8,427 nt of DNA from contig JASEIE010000177.1 of assembly GCA_030024065.1 (NCBI GenBank), positions 1 through 8,427 of the forward strand, given 5' to 3'. Positions 1 through 7,058 of this stretch are shown here, piece after piece. Position 1 is the first letter of the stretch. Every line of letters starts with the position of its first letter. The notes beneath the pieces were generated by a model that had not been told where the DNA came from, made no database searches, and worked only from the letters and a program-made list of their open reading frames with translations. This DNA comes from Thermodesulfobacteriota bacterium (GTDB taxonomy: Bacteria > Desulfobacterota > BSN033 > UBA1163). The position numbers were made by a program, and so were the translations under genes.

Positions 1-35
1 AAAGGGAGGTGGGGAGGGATTTTAACAAGCTTATT

Positions 36-95
36 TCAAGCCGCTAAATTGATACAAGTTTTAAAAAACGCGCATGGCCTGCATTTTCGTTTCAA
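36..95 (-). other. Strong ribosome-site sequence with a tiny ORF downstream of the last gene
   Basis: AAAGGAGGT (101-109) is followed after a few bases by TTG at 95, opening a 19-codon frame that ends in TGA at 36-38. An ATG in another frame (at 84) closes after 7 codons. The ribosome-site match is as good as those of the real genes, yet all frames stop quickly. It may be a remnant of a lost gene start, a short leader, or chance. The rest of 1-124 shows no terminator hairpin with a U-run. Confidence 0.15.
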
Positions 96-124
96 CAATC
101 ACCTCCTTTGATGGGTCAAAATGA

Positions 125-1105
125 TTAAATGTTGACAGGGGAGTTGGCAAAAAGACTTTCTACTTCCATTGCTTTATCAATGAGCCCCTGATCATAAGAA
201 TAGTCGATGAACCGCTCGAGATTGGCCCGGTTCTTACTGATTCCAGAAGGCCACAAATCGGCTCCCAGGAGGTCTCGCTGTTCTTCATAGAAATGGCGCC
301 CCCAGGCTAACTGCGACCAGTTCGGATCATCATAATACTGGGAAGAGATCTTCTTGGCCTCTTCGAAGAGATTCATGATGGCCCCTGCCACCCATGGATG
401 TTTTTCAACCAGTCCCTGTTTCAGGGCAATGACATGCATGATCGGATAGAATCCGTTTTTACGGTAATATCTCAGCTCCTCTTCCTTTACGTTCTGGAAA
501 AGACGTCTCACGTTATCAGAGCCTTGCGTAATCGATTTGGGAGGATGGGGCATGAACAGCGCATCAATTTCTCCATTTTCTATCATATTCCCAATTTTTT
601 TTCCAGTATCGATCTTCTGAAGAAAGGTCCCCTCCCTGGGCAGGAAAGGAACACTCTCCTCCCGGTTCACGAACCATTTGATCTTTTGCCAGGGGACTCC
701 GTACTCCGACCGGAGATCACCCTTGGCCAGGACCGAAAGGGTCGTTTGAAATGAACTGAGCCCGACCTTCCTGCCGATCAGATCCTCAGGTTTCTGAATG
801 CCTGATGAGACATTGACGTACATCTGAGATTGGCTGAAGAGTCTTCTCGGGAAAACGGGAACGGCTGTGAAAGGCATCCCCCGGCTTTTGGCCATGAGAT
901 ACGAGGAAAGGGAGAGTTCACAGATATCAAACTCGCTATGGCTGATCATCCTCTCATGACGGTCTGCCCCGTCCCTCAATGGAACCGACTGGCCCACCTG
1001 CAGCACCTTTAACTCCATGTTCTCTGGAGGAAGGACCGTCCCATCGAAGAAAGGAACGTGACGGTCATAAAGCGAAAGGGCCATCGTGATTTTCAGCTCA
1101 GCCAT
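125..1105 (-). CDS. 4,5-dihydroxyphthalate decarboxylase-like protein
   Basis: A 326-residue protein resembling Pht5-type 4,5-dihydroxyphthalate decarboxylases, which have a periplasmic-binding-protein (NMT1-like) fold but act in the cytoplasm. Recognised family segments are FDICELSLSSYLMAKSRG (59-76), VFPRRLFSQSQMYVN (84-98), GIQKPEDLIGRKVGL (102-116) followed by the second-domain hinge, RYYRKNGFYPIMHVIALK (212-229) and EKHPWVAGAIMNLFEEAKK (234-252). There is no signal peptide, which supports a cytoplasmic enzyme and not a transporter binding protein. The length matches the family (about 330). The start has an AGGTGAT-like site and lies 42 bases after the cyclodeaminase gene. Family members often have unproven substrates, so decarboxylation of an aromatic acid is a hypothesis. 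If true, it would fit a cluster importing and breaking down a carboxylated ring compound. The stop is the last recognisable gene end in the window. Confidence 0.85.
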   Translation of the reverse strand: MAELKITMALSLYDRHVPFFDGTVLPPENMELKVLQVGQSVPLRDGADRHERMISHSEFDICELSLSSYLMAKSRGMPFTAVPVFPRRLFSQSQMYVNVSSGIQKPEDLIGRKVGLSSFQTTLSVLAKGDLRSEYGVPWQKIKWFVNREESVPFLPREGTFLQKIDTGKKIGNMIENGEIDALFMPHPPKSITQGSDNVRRLFQNVKEEELRYYRKNGFYPIMHVIALKQGLVEKHPWVAGAIMNLFEEAKKISSQYYDDPNWSQLAWGRHFYEEQRDLLGADLWPSGISKNRANLERFIDYSYDQGLIDKAMEVESLFANSPVNI

Positions 1106-1147
1106 GATATCACCTGCTTGGCTCTCATCACCCGGTCCTCATTCTTC

Positions 1148-2245
1148 TCAATCCCTGATATCCTGTAAAAACCACTCCGTGGGGATTTTCCTGCCCACGC
1201 CCCGTTCTCTGGCCAATTCATAAACACGACCTGCCACGGCATGAAATTGCGCCCCCTGGAGATTTCCTCTCTCCGAATAGGTGATCTCGTCAGCAGACCT
1301 TCGTCCCTTCTTGCCCCCAAGAATATCCTTAAGATAGATGACCTTATCCTCACCGATCTCTTTGACGACACCGGCAGAATGTTTGTGGGGCCTTAGTATT
1401 CTTCTCCCTTCCAACTCCGGGATCGCATAGATCAAGAATTCGTCGGTCACCTCGGATTTACCCAGGGCCGAAGTGGCATTGCCCAGCCTGAGAAATCGAT
1501 CTATTTTTTTAAAGGTTTCCTGATCAGGACGGCCTCCCACGGAAATAATGTGGGTTCCCTTTTGAACATGTTTGCCCAGGATAACGGGAACGCTGGCATC
1601 CGTACAGCCTGCAAGAATATCAGCCCTTTTATAGACATCCTCGGGACGATCCAGAGGGATGGTTTCAATTCCATGTTTTTCTTCCATCTCTTGAGCGTAG
1701 GCTACCCGATTGGCTTGCGTGGGACTGTAAACCTGAATCCTTTTGACATTCCTGACCAAACGGATGGCATCAACGTGGGATCGGGCCATTCCGCCGGAGC
1801 CGAACATCCCCACCACTTTTGAATCCTCTCGGGCCATGTACTTCACACCCAGGCCGGAATCAGCCCCTACCCGCATATGTTGCAAATAGCCATCGTTGAT
1901 CAGGGCCAGGGGTTCCCCATTATCTACTCTAAAGAGAAAGATCAAGCCGCAGAACGTTCCCGGCTGGACACAATATTTTTCCAGAGTGCGGGTCCCCCCA
2001 TACTCCTGTTCATACAGAACATCCGATTTCATGCGGATAGCAAAATATCCGGAGGAAGAACCTCCCTCCATCGTCCCCCACTGGTAGATTTTTTGAGGAT
2101 CGCTGGTGGGAATCTGAAGATCAATTCGGGGCCGGCAGACCGCCTCCCCTCTGATCATCTGGACATATGCCTTTTCTAAGGCCTCCATGGTCATTTCCAT
2201 GGTTAAAAGGCCCTTAACATCAACATTGTTCAAAAATAAGGCCAT
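1148..2245 (-). CDS. Ornithine cyclodeaminase / mu-crystallin family NAD(P)-dependent enzyme
   Basis: A 365-residue soluble protein of the ornithine cyclodeaminase/mu-crystallin family, whose members are NAD(P)-linked cyclodeaminases, ketimine reductases or amino-acid dehydrogenases. The N-terminal part has FLNNVDVKGLLTMEMTMEAL and RPRIDLQIP. The substrate-domain segment is DGYLQHMRVGADSGLGVKYMA (119-138). The Rossmann loop is VVGMFGSGGMARSH (144-157), with a GxxGxG pattern but GGMA in place of the more usual GxQA. D216 in GCTDASVPV lies where the catalytic aspartate of cyclodeaminases is expected. The C-terminus is somewhat longer than usual. The ATG at 2245 has AGGGAG just upstream, within the end of tctB. 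A TTG start at 2269 would overlap tctB and has no ribosome site. The substrate cannot be named, and true ornithine activity is not implied. It follows the transporter and may act on the imported compound or a derivative. Confidence 0.9.
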   Translation of the reverse strand: MALFLNNVDVKGLLTMEMTMEALEKAYVQMIRGEAVCRPRIDLQIPTSDPQKIYQWGTMEGGSSSGYFAIRMKSDVLYEQEYGGTRTLEKYCVQPGTFCGLIFLFRVDNGEPLALINDGYLQHMRVGADSGLGVKYMAREDSKVVGMFGSGGMARSHVDAIRLVRNVKRIQVYSPTQANRVAYAQEMEEKHGIETIPLDRPEDVYKRADILAGCTDASVPVILGKHVQKGTHIISVGGRPDQETFKKIDRFLRLGNATSALGKSEVTDEFLIYAIPELEGRRILRPHKHSAGVVKEIGEDKVIYLKDILGGKKGRRSADEITYSERGNLQGAQFHAVAGRVYELARERGVGRKIPTEWFLQDIRD

Positions 2246-2255
2246 CGGGCTCCCT

Positions 2256-2786
2256 TCACTCCCCGCCAAAAAGCCTGAAGATCAAACCTTCGTAAAGGGT
2301 GGTCTTGGCTGCAACCACAAAGGCGAGGTAAACGGTCAACCAGAGCCCTGCGGCACAGGAGAGTGACAGAAGCCAACTCTCACGTTTAAACCGCATATAT
2401 ATGATCGTAAAAAGAGGGATGGCAGTTAGAAATCCAAGAAGAAAAATAGAGGCCACAAAACACAGAATCCAGAAGATGCTGCCCGATAAACGCTTGGTCT
2501 TTTCTAACCCCCATTTTTTTTCCTTTACCTGATCATCAGCAGAGATGTCCATATGATAAACCTTCTTCATAATCCCCTGAAAAAGCTCATCTTCCATGGA
2601 CGAGCCTTTCTTACCCCCCCTGCCTAAATCCAGGATAAACTGTGCAATGGCCATTCCCAGACAGGGTAAGGCGATGACCAGGGGAATGAGACGGGCTTTT
2701 GGGTTGTATCCGAGAGCAGCTATGATGACTGCTAAAAAAAAGAGGATTAAAAAAAGGTTGTAAAAGTCTTTTACTTTTAGTCGCAT
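2256..2786 (-). CDS. tctB: TTT small membrane subunit TctB
   Basis: A 176-residue inner-membrane protein with about four hydrophobic segments, near residues 10-27, 33-53, 103-128 and 138-160. This is the layout of the TctB/DUF1468 family, which partners TctA. A long charged loop (about 54-100, rich in Lys, Glu and Asp) separates the second and third segments and is longer than I would expect for the family. Overall sequence conservation in TctB proteins is low, so the call rests on topology and on position next to TctA. A GGAGGG ribosome site precedes the ATG at 2786 by about 10 bases. The stop is only 10 bases before the start of the downstream enzyme gene. Confidence 0.9.
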   Translation of the reverse strand: MRLKVKDFYNLFLILFFLAVIIAALGYNPKARLIPLVIALPCLGMAIAQFILDLGRGGKKGSSMEDELFQGIMKKVYHMDISADDQVKEKKWGLEKTKRLSGSIFWILCFVASIFLLGFLTAIPLFTIIYMRFKRESWLLSLSCAAGLWLTVYLAFVVAAKTTLYEGLIFRLFGGE

Positions 2787-2811
2787 GATCTCTTACCCTC
2801 CATTTTTTTCT

Positions 2812-4275
2812 CTACTTTTTCCTGCGGCTAACCGAATAAACGACGACACTTATAGCGCAGGCCATAAGAAGCAGTGTCATAGGACGAAGGAGGAAATAAA
2901 GCCCATAAAGATTCAGGGAGAGATGGAGATTGTTCTCAGCCATCTTCCCGAGAACCATGCCGAGGACCAGAGGTCCTCGAGGATAACCGAAGACCATCAT
3001 CCCGTAACCCACCCCACCCATGATGAGGGTCACAAAAATATCCCCGAAATGATTCGTTGCCAAATAACTGCCCAGAATACCAAATGTAAGAATGAAGGGG
3101 ATGATAATGGAGGTGCGTATAAAGGTTATTTTTGCAAGATATTTCGCCAGGGGCAGACACATCAATACGGCAATGATATTGGCGAAAACTAATATCCAGA
3201 CCATGCTGAAGACGAGATCGAGATGCTTGGTGAGCATTTCCTGTCCCGGAACCAGGCCAAGGATCATTAATGCGCCGAGAAGGACGGCCATGCCGGAACT
3301 TCCAGGCACCCCAAAGGCAATAGTAGGAAGCAGGGCGCCTCCTTCTTTTGAATTATTCGCGCTCTCCGGAGCGAGCACGCCCTCTACAGCCCCTTTACCA
3401 AATCGTTCTCGATTTTTTGAACTCTGCACCGCATGGCCATAACAGATCCAGCCGGCAGCATCTCCGCCCAACCCGGGAATCATCCCGATGACACTTCCGA
3501 TGACACTACAGCGTATCGTGAGATTCCAGTGAATAAAGGTATCTTTAATGCCCTGCCATATTCCTGCTCCCCTAACATCCTCAGGTCGGGTATGAGCGAT
3601 TGCCCCTCCCTTGATTCCCATGTCGATCGCCGCTGCAATGGCAAAGATACCGATGACCACCGTAACAATATTAATGCCGTCAAAAAGATAGAGCTGGTCA
3701 AAGGCAAAACGCACCACCCCGGTTTGAGGATCCATGCCTACAAAGGAGATGATCATGCCCAGCCCCCCTGCTATCATCCCTTTCATTAATGACTCACTGC
3801 TCATCACGGAGATAAAGGTGAGGCCGAGGATCATCATCATAAAGAACTCCGGTGGTCCAAAGGCCAGGACCACCGGTCTTACCACAGGAATGGTGAGGGC
3901 CAAACATACGGCTCCGACAATTCCTCCAACCCCGGAGGAGGCAAGGGCTGCCCCCAATGCCCTTCCTGCTTCGCCCTTCTGGGCCATTGGGAAACCATCC
4001 ACACAGGTAGCGGCTGCTGGACCGTCAGGGGTATTGAAAAGGATGGCAGGGACGGGGCTACCGGTATGAACGACAGCATGCATCCCTAATAAAAAGGCGA
4101 TTCCCACTTCCGGCTCCATTCCAAAGCAGAAGGGAATTAATAAGGCAAGCCCTACCTTTCCTCCAACGCCTGGAAGGATACCGAGAATCAAACCAATGGG
4201 GATGGTAAGCAGCATCATACTAAAGACTTTCCAGTTGAGGGCCATCCATAGCCCATTGATCAACGCTTCAAACAT
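2812..4275 (-). CDS. tctA: TTT large membrane permease TctA
   Basis: A 487-residue multi-spanning inner-membrane protein, close to the usual family length of about 500, that forms the main translocation subunit with TctB. The TctA signatures are all present: ILPGVGG (33-39), PVPAILFNTPDGPAAAT (74-90), CVDGFPMAQKGEAGRALG (91-108), MIPGLGGDAAGWICYG (265-280), FGKGAVEGVLAPESANNSK (292-310), and EGGALLPTIAFGVPGSSGMA (311-330). The PGVGG/PGLGG and NTPDG/GVPGS pairs show the two-fold internal repeat of the family. AAAGGAGGT lies about 9 bases before the ATG at 4275. It is followed after only 25 bases by tctB, so the two are surely co-transcribed and probably translated together. The order here is C-A-B, whereas the classical tct operon is C-B-A. 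Confidence 0.97.
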   Translation of the reverse strand: MFEALINGLWMALNWKVFSMMLLTIPIGLILGILPGVGGKVGLALLIPFCFGMEPEVGIAFLLGMHAVVHTGSPVPAILFNTPDGPAAATCVDGFPMAQKGEAGRALGAALASSGVGGIVGAVCLALTIPVVRPVVLAFGPPEFFMMMILGLTFISVMSSESLMKGMIAGGLGMIISFVGMDPQTGVVRFAFDQLYLFDGINIVTVVIGIFAIAAAIDMGIKGGAIAHTRPEDVRGAGIWQGIKDTFIHWNLTIRCSVIGSVIGMIPGLGGDAAGWICYGHAVQSSKNRERFGKGAVEGVLAPESANNSKEGGALLPTIAFGVPGSSGMAVLLGALMILGLVPGQEMLTKHLDLVFSMVWILVFANIIAVLMCLPLAKYLAKITFIRTSIIIPFILTFGILGSYLATNHFGDIFVTLIMGGVGYGMMVFGYPRGPLVLGMVLGKMAENNLHLSLNLYGLYFLLRPMTLLLMACAISVVVYSVSRRKK

Positions 4276-4348
4276 TGCTCCTTACCTCCTTTTTCATCCA
4301 ACATCCATCAAGGATAAGGTAATCTTTCATGACGAGTGTGTCACCCAC

Positions 4349-4415
4349 GCCTGCGTGCCGAAACGCCTGCCTGCATGAAGCGTTTTGTCGAAGATAGGCA
4401 CTTCGGCGTGCAGGC
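4349..4415. repeat. Long imperfect inverted repeat between tctC and tctA
   Basis: GCCTGCGTGCCGAA (4349-4362) pairs with TTCGGCGTGCAGGC (4402-4415) over 14 positions. Two of these are mismatches in the DNA that can form a G-U pair in one RNA strand. Inside lies a competing smaller stem, AAACGC (4361-4366) with GCGTTT (4380-4385). The element fills the middle of the 162-base gap before tctA. It resembles dispersed REP-like palindromes. No U-run follows, so it is not a standard terminator. It could partly block or stabilise the message, giving more binding protein than membrane protein. Confidence 0.65.
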
Positions 4416-4424
4416 ACGAACGAT

Positions 4425-5370
4425 GGAAATTCTTATTTTAGTCGATCTTGATGATTTGTTTCAGCAGGGCGACGTTTTCCTCTGGCTGCTGAATCGCCTC
4501 CCTTACCATTTTTGCCACATCCTCTCCAAAGCCGGGATCGAGATCCAACCCCATCTTTTTAGCATCTTTTAAAAGCTCCGGGTCGGTAAGGGCCTTTTTA
4601 TAAGCATCCTTTAATACCGCCAGCCTTCCAGCCGATATATTCGGAGGAGCGGCAGTAAAACGCCACATCTCAGCAATGCTCGCCATGAGCACCAACAGTT
4701 TCCTCCCTCTTTCAGAAACCTTCAGGTCAAGGGCTAATGGGACATCAGGAAGTTCCGGATGTTTTTTAGCCCCCACCTGTAAAAGGATGCGACATCCCTC
4801 AGCCTTAATAAATGGACGGAGAGCAATATAGGACCCGAGCTGGCCCGCAACTTCTCCCCTTAACATCGCCATCTCTCCCTCCCGGCCTGCATAACCAGCA
4901 ATCACTTTTAAATTCACCCCAAGGGCCTCAGCGAGAATTAAAACCTCCTGATGGGAAGCGCTTCCCACGCCTGCAGAGGCCATCTTGACCGGCTCCTTCG
5001 ACTCCATAACATCCTTTAATGATTTGTAGGGAGTCTTCTTTTCCACAATCAGGACTCGTTCCTCAGTATTGGCCTTTCCGATCCAGCTATATTTGGCTAA
5101 ATCAAATCTTATCCCCGGTTGTCCGATAATCTGGGAGTAAATAAGACCTGTATTGAAGGTGCCCAGCGTTAAACCATCCGGCTTGGCGAGGTAGATCTCA
5201 TTGGCTCCGATGATATGCCCCGCCCCTGGAACGTTTTTGATAATGACGGTCGAACCAGGGATATGCTTCTGCATATATTTCCCGATCACCCGTCCATAGG
5301 TGTCATAGCCACCTCCTGGCCTGGTGGCCACGATATAGTTAATGGTCTTTCCTTTATAGAATTCAAGATC
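4425..5370 (-). repeat. Direct repeat arm A (tctC copy 2 duplication unit)
   Basis: This segment aligns with 5942-6887 at a constant offset of 1517 bases and without indels. Similarity begins 13 bases beyond the stop codon, at GGAAATTCTTATT. The first hundred or so bases differ at about one position, and a stretch of about 230 bases around 5087-5315 differs at about 12. The centre is much more diverged. Recombination between the two arms would delete one binding-protein gene and the small secreted gene. Confidence 0.85.
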
Positions 5371-5445
5371 CGGGGCAGCAGCGCCGACTGTTGCTGCAAG
5401 AGATAAAATAAAAGCAAACGTGATGAATGAGCATAGACTTCTCAT
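4438..5445 (-). CDS. tctC: TTT-family periplasmic solute-binding protein, copy 2
   Basis: A 335-residue TctC/Bug-family binding protein directly upstream of its permease genes. The signal peptide covers residues 1-24 (MRSLCSFITFAFILSLAATV, then GAAA). It has the ligand loop RPGGGYDTYGR (residues 42-52), KNVPGAGHIIGANEIY (70-85) and the conserved C-terminal helices. AAAGGAGGT precedes the ATG by about 11 bases. It is a tandem paralogue of the protein at 5955-6977, aligning without gaps from FYKGK onward. The central region (residues about 127-270) differs strongly, including SASHQEVLI versus SADYNETLI, SYIALRPF versus SYTGLLGF and MASIAEMWRF versus IVGVNEVGRM. The domain facing the ligand has therefore probably specialised. 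A second binding protein feeding one TctAB pair is a plausible arrangement; the ligand is unknown. Confidence 0.95.
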   Translation of the reverse strand: MRSLCSFITFAFILSLAATVGAAAPDLEFYKGKTINYIVATRPGGGYDTYGRVIGKYMQKHIPGSTVIIKNVPGAGHIIGANEIYLAKPDGLTLGTFNTGLIYSQIIGQPGIRFDLAKYSWIGKANTEERVLIVEKKTPYKSLKDVMESKEPVKMASAGVGSASHQEVLILAEALGVNLKVIAGYAGREGEMAMLRGEVAGQLGSYIALRPFIKAEGCRILLQVGAKKHPELPDVPLALDLKVSERGRKLLVLMASIAEMWRFTAAPPNISAGRLAVLKDAYKKALTDPELLKDAKKMGLDLDPGFGEDVAKMVREAIQQPEENVALLKQIIKID

Positions 5446-5486
5446 CTTTCCCTGTACCTCCTTTCTTCCTCATTCCATGATTCGGA

Positions 5487-5792
5487 CTATTTTGTCACTT
5501 TGATCAGGCTGGGTTCATTCCTGTCTCCATCGAACACATACGTGATCGTAATCTTGCTCCCTTCCTTGAGATCAGAATCCCCACCCGCCTTATCCCCAAC
5601 CATAATCTTTGTCCGCTTGGAACTGATCTTCGATTTAACTTCTTCCCCCGCCTCTGTCTTAAAAATAATGGTGCCATCCTCCACCTTCGTAATCGTTGCA
5701 TTCACTGTCTTCGCCTGACCCCATACCACATGAGTCATGGAGAGAACAAAAAAGACAGCCACCAACCATACAAATGACTTTTTCTGTTTCAT
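5487..5792 (-). CDS. Small secreted protein of unknown function between the two binding proteins
   Basis: A 101-residue protein with a clear signal peptide (MKQKKSF, a hydrophobic stretch to about residue 22, and probable cleavage near VWGQA). No lipobox cysteine is seen. The mature part of about 75 residues alternates short beta-like segments (VNATITKVEDGTIIFKT, then GSKITITYVFDG) and has many lysines and acidic residues. This pattern recalls small periplasmic OB-like or DUF5666-like beta barrels, but that resemblance is only by eye. The ATG at 5792 has AAAGGAGG 8 bases upstream, and the stop is 41 bases before tctC copy 2. The codons and signal peptide make it a real gene. A small extra periplasmic protein is not a standard TTT component. 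It could be an accessory that modulates ligand capture, or an unrelated passenger. Confidence 0.82.
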   Translation of the reverse strand: MKQKKSFVWLVAVFFVLSMTHVVWGQAKTVNATITKVEDGTIIFKTEAGEEVKSKISSKRTKIMVGDKAGGDSDLKEGSKITITYVFDGDRNEPSLIKVTK

Positions 5793-5875
5793 GATCGTCT
5801 CCTCCTTTCTTCTAATCTAAAATCATTTGAATCCATCTGAATGAACCATCAAAAGGTTTCCGCTCTAAAGCTTTT

Positions 5876-5901
5876 CCAGTCCCGCCTTTGGCGGGAACTG
5901 G
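5876..5901. repeat. Stable GC-rich hairpin downstream of tctC copy 1
   Basis: CCAGTCCCGCC, a TTT loop, and GGCGGG-A-ACTGG form an 11-base-pair stem with one bulged A. It lies in the 162-base gap after the stop of the first binding-protein gene. There is no run of U after the stem in the direction of transcription, so a rho-independent terminator is unlikely. A 3'-end mRNA stabiliser, or a dispersed palindromic repeat, fits better. The rest of the gap (5793-5875 and 5902-5954) shows only the ribosome site of the next gene and 13 bases of paralogue homology next to the stop codon. Confidence 0.7.
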
Positions 5902-5941
5902 TTACCTATTGGAGTGATTTTTCAAAGAGCTAAAGTGTTAC

Positions 5942-6887
5942 GGAAATTCTTATTTTAGTCGATCTTGATGATTTTTTTCAGCAGGGCGACGTTTTCCTCT
6001 GGCTGCTGAATCGCCTCCCTTACCATTTTTGCCACATCCTCTCCAAAGCCGGGATCGAAATCCAACCCTATTTTTTCAGCATCTTTTAAAAGCTCCGGAT
6101 CGGTAAGCGCCTTTTTATAAGCATCCCTTAATACCGCCAGCCTTCCAGCCGGTATATTCGGAGGGCCGGCGGTCATGCGCCCCACCTCATTAACTCCAAC
6201 AATGAGACTTATTAACTTTATCCCTTTTTCAGAAAGGTTTAGTTCCTTTGACAGGGGGACTTCAGGAAGGTCTTTATGCTTTTTACCGGCAATCTGTAAC
6301 AGGGCACGACATTCTCCAGCCTTAATAAAACCAAGGAGACCCGTATAGGAACCAATGATGCCGTCCACTTCGCCGCGCATTATTGCCATCTCACCTTCGC
6401 GGCCGCTATAGCCAGGTATTGTTTTAAGTTTGGCCCCCGTGGCCTCAGCCAAAATTAAAGTCTCATTATAGTCAGCACTTCCAACACCAGAAGATGCTAT
6501 CTTAATCGGTTCTTTGCTTTCTAAGACGTCTTTTAGCGTCTTGAAACGTGTCTCCTTGCCCACAAGTAATATTCGATACTCAGAATTTGCTTTGCCGATC
6601 CAGCTATATTTGGCTAAATCAAACCTTATTCCTGGTTGCCCGATAATCTGGGAGTAAATAAGACCTGTATTGAAGGTTCCGAGCGTTAAACCATCCGGTT
6701 TGGCGAGATAGATCTCATTGGCTCCGATGATATGCCCCGCCCCTGGAACGTTTTTGACAATGACGGTCGAACCAGAGATATGCTTCTGCATATATTTCCC
6801 GATCAGCCGTCCATAGGTGTCATAACCCCCTCCCGGCTTGGTAGCCACAACATAGGTAATGTTCTTTCCCTTGTAAAATTCGACATC
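5942..6887 (-). repeat. Direct repeat arm B (tctC copy 1 duplication unit)
   Basis: Partner of the repeat at 4425-5370. The near-identity stops at GGAAATTC just beyond the stop codon, and fades inside the signal-peptide coding region, where the two genes are unrelated. Confidence 0.85.
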
Positions 6888-6977
6888 CGCTGGGGTTGGA
6901 GCAGCGTATACCATGGTTGTAAGCGAGCAGACAAGCATCAATGTCAAAGTAAAACCCAAGGCTTTTTTTGCTTCCAT
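5955..6977 (-). CDS. tctC: TTT-family periplasmic solute-binding protein, copy 1
   Basis: A 340-residue extracytoplasmic binding protein of the TctC/Bug family, which captures a carboxylate or similar solute for the TctAB permease. Residues 1-26 form a signal peptide (basic MEAKK, hydrophobic core, VYAA). Then come FYKGKNITYVVATKPGGGYD, the typical first strand and ligand loop, the KNVPGAGHIIGAN segment, and the PAGRLAVL and C-terminal helices. The length is normal for the family. The start at 6977 has AAAGGAGG 7 bases upstream. The longer ORF from 7019 lacks a ribosome site and would bury the signal peptide, so it was not used. Its closest neighbour by sequence is copy 2 at 4438-5445. From GGGYD to GKAN the two differ at 3 of 83 residues and the last 65 residues at 6, but the middle is only about 59 percent identical (counted by eye). 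It probably has a related but distinct ligand. Confidence 0.95.
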   Translation of the reverse strand: MEAKKALGFTLTLMLVCSLTTMVYAAPTPADVEFYKGKNITYVVATKPGGGYDTYGRLIGKYMQKHISGSTVIVKNVPGAGHIIGANEIYLAKPDGLTLGTFNTGLIYSQIIGQPGIRFDLAKYSWIGKANSEYRILLVGKETRFKTLKDVLESKEPIKIASSGVGSADYNETLILAEATGAKLKTIPGYSGREGEMAIMRGEVDGIIGSYTGLLGFIKAGECRALLQIAGKKHKDLPEVPLSKELNLSEKGIKLISLIVGVNEVGRMTAGPPNIPAGRLAVLRDAYKKALTDPELLKDAEKIGLDFDPGFGEDVAKMVREAIQQPEENVALLKKIIKID

Positions 6978-6984
6978 TTTTCTT

Positions 6985-6992
6985 CCTCCTTT
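6985..6992 (-). promoter_or_regulatory. Ribosome binding site deciding the tctC copy 1 start
   Basis: AAAGGAGG lies 7 bases before the ATG at 6977. The chosen start places the lysine-containing n-region directly before the hydrophobic core of the signal peptide. Confidence 0.8.
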
Positions 6993-7058
6993 AACTGAGA
7001 TTTTTTTGACTCCCTCCATTATTAGGAAGGGGAGACTCTATAGGGAATTACTTTCCTC

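Noticed and set aside
1093..1371. Minus-strand ORF of 92 residues overlapping the cyclodeaminase-family and decarboxylase-like genes
   Set aside because: It is out of frame with both genes, has no ribosome site, and has an arginine-rich composition typical of a shadow frame.
2246..2269. TTG start at 2269 for the cyclodeaminase-family gene
   Set aside because: It would overlap the end of tctB and has no ribosome site. The ATG at 2245, with AGGGAG upstream, agrees with the usual N-terminus of the family.
2785..3192. Plus-strand ORF of 135 residues opposite tctA
   Set aside because: It lies entirely antisense to the well-conserved TctA frame, has low-complexity composition and no family resemblance. 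The other plus-strand ORFs in the window are likewise shadows of minus-strand genes.
4276..4437. Equal 162-base length of the gaps after the two tctC genes
   Set aside because: Apart from 13 bases next to the stop codons and the ribosome sites, the two gaps have no sequence similarity, so the equal length looks like coincidence.
5876..5901. Rho-independent terminator at the hairpin after tctC copy 1
   Set aside because: No U-run follows the stem on the minus strand, and the downstream genes continue the same transporter system.
6978..7019. Upstream ATG at 7019 for tctC copy 1
   Set aside because: It places 14 charged residues before the signal peptide and lacks a ribosome site. The ATG at 6977 has a consensus site at the right distance.
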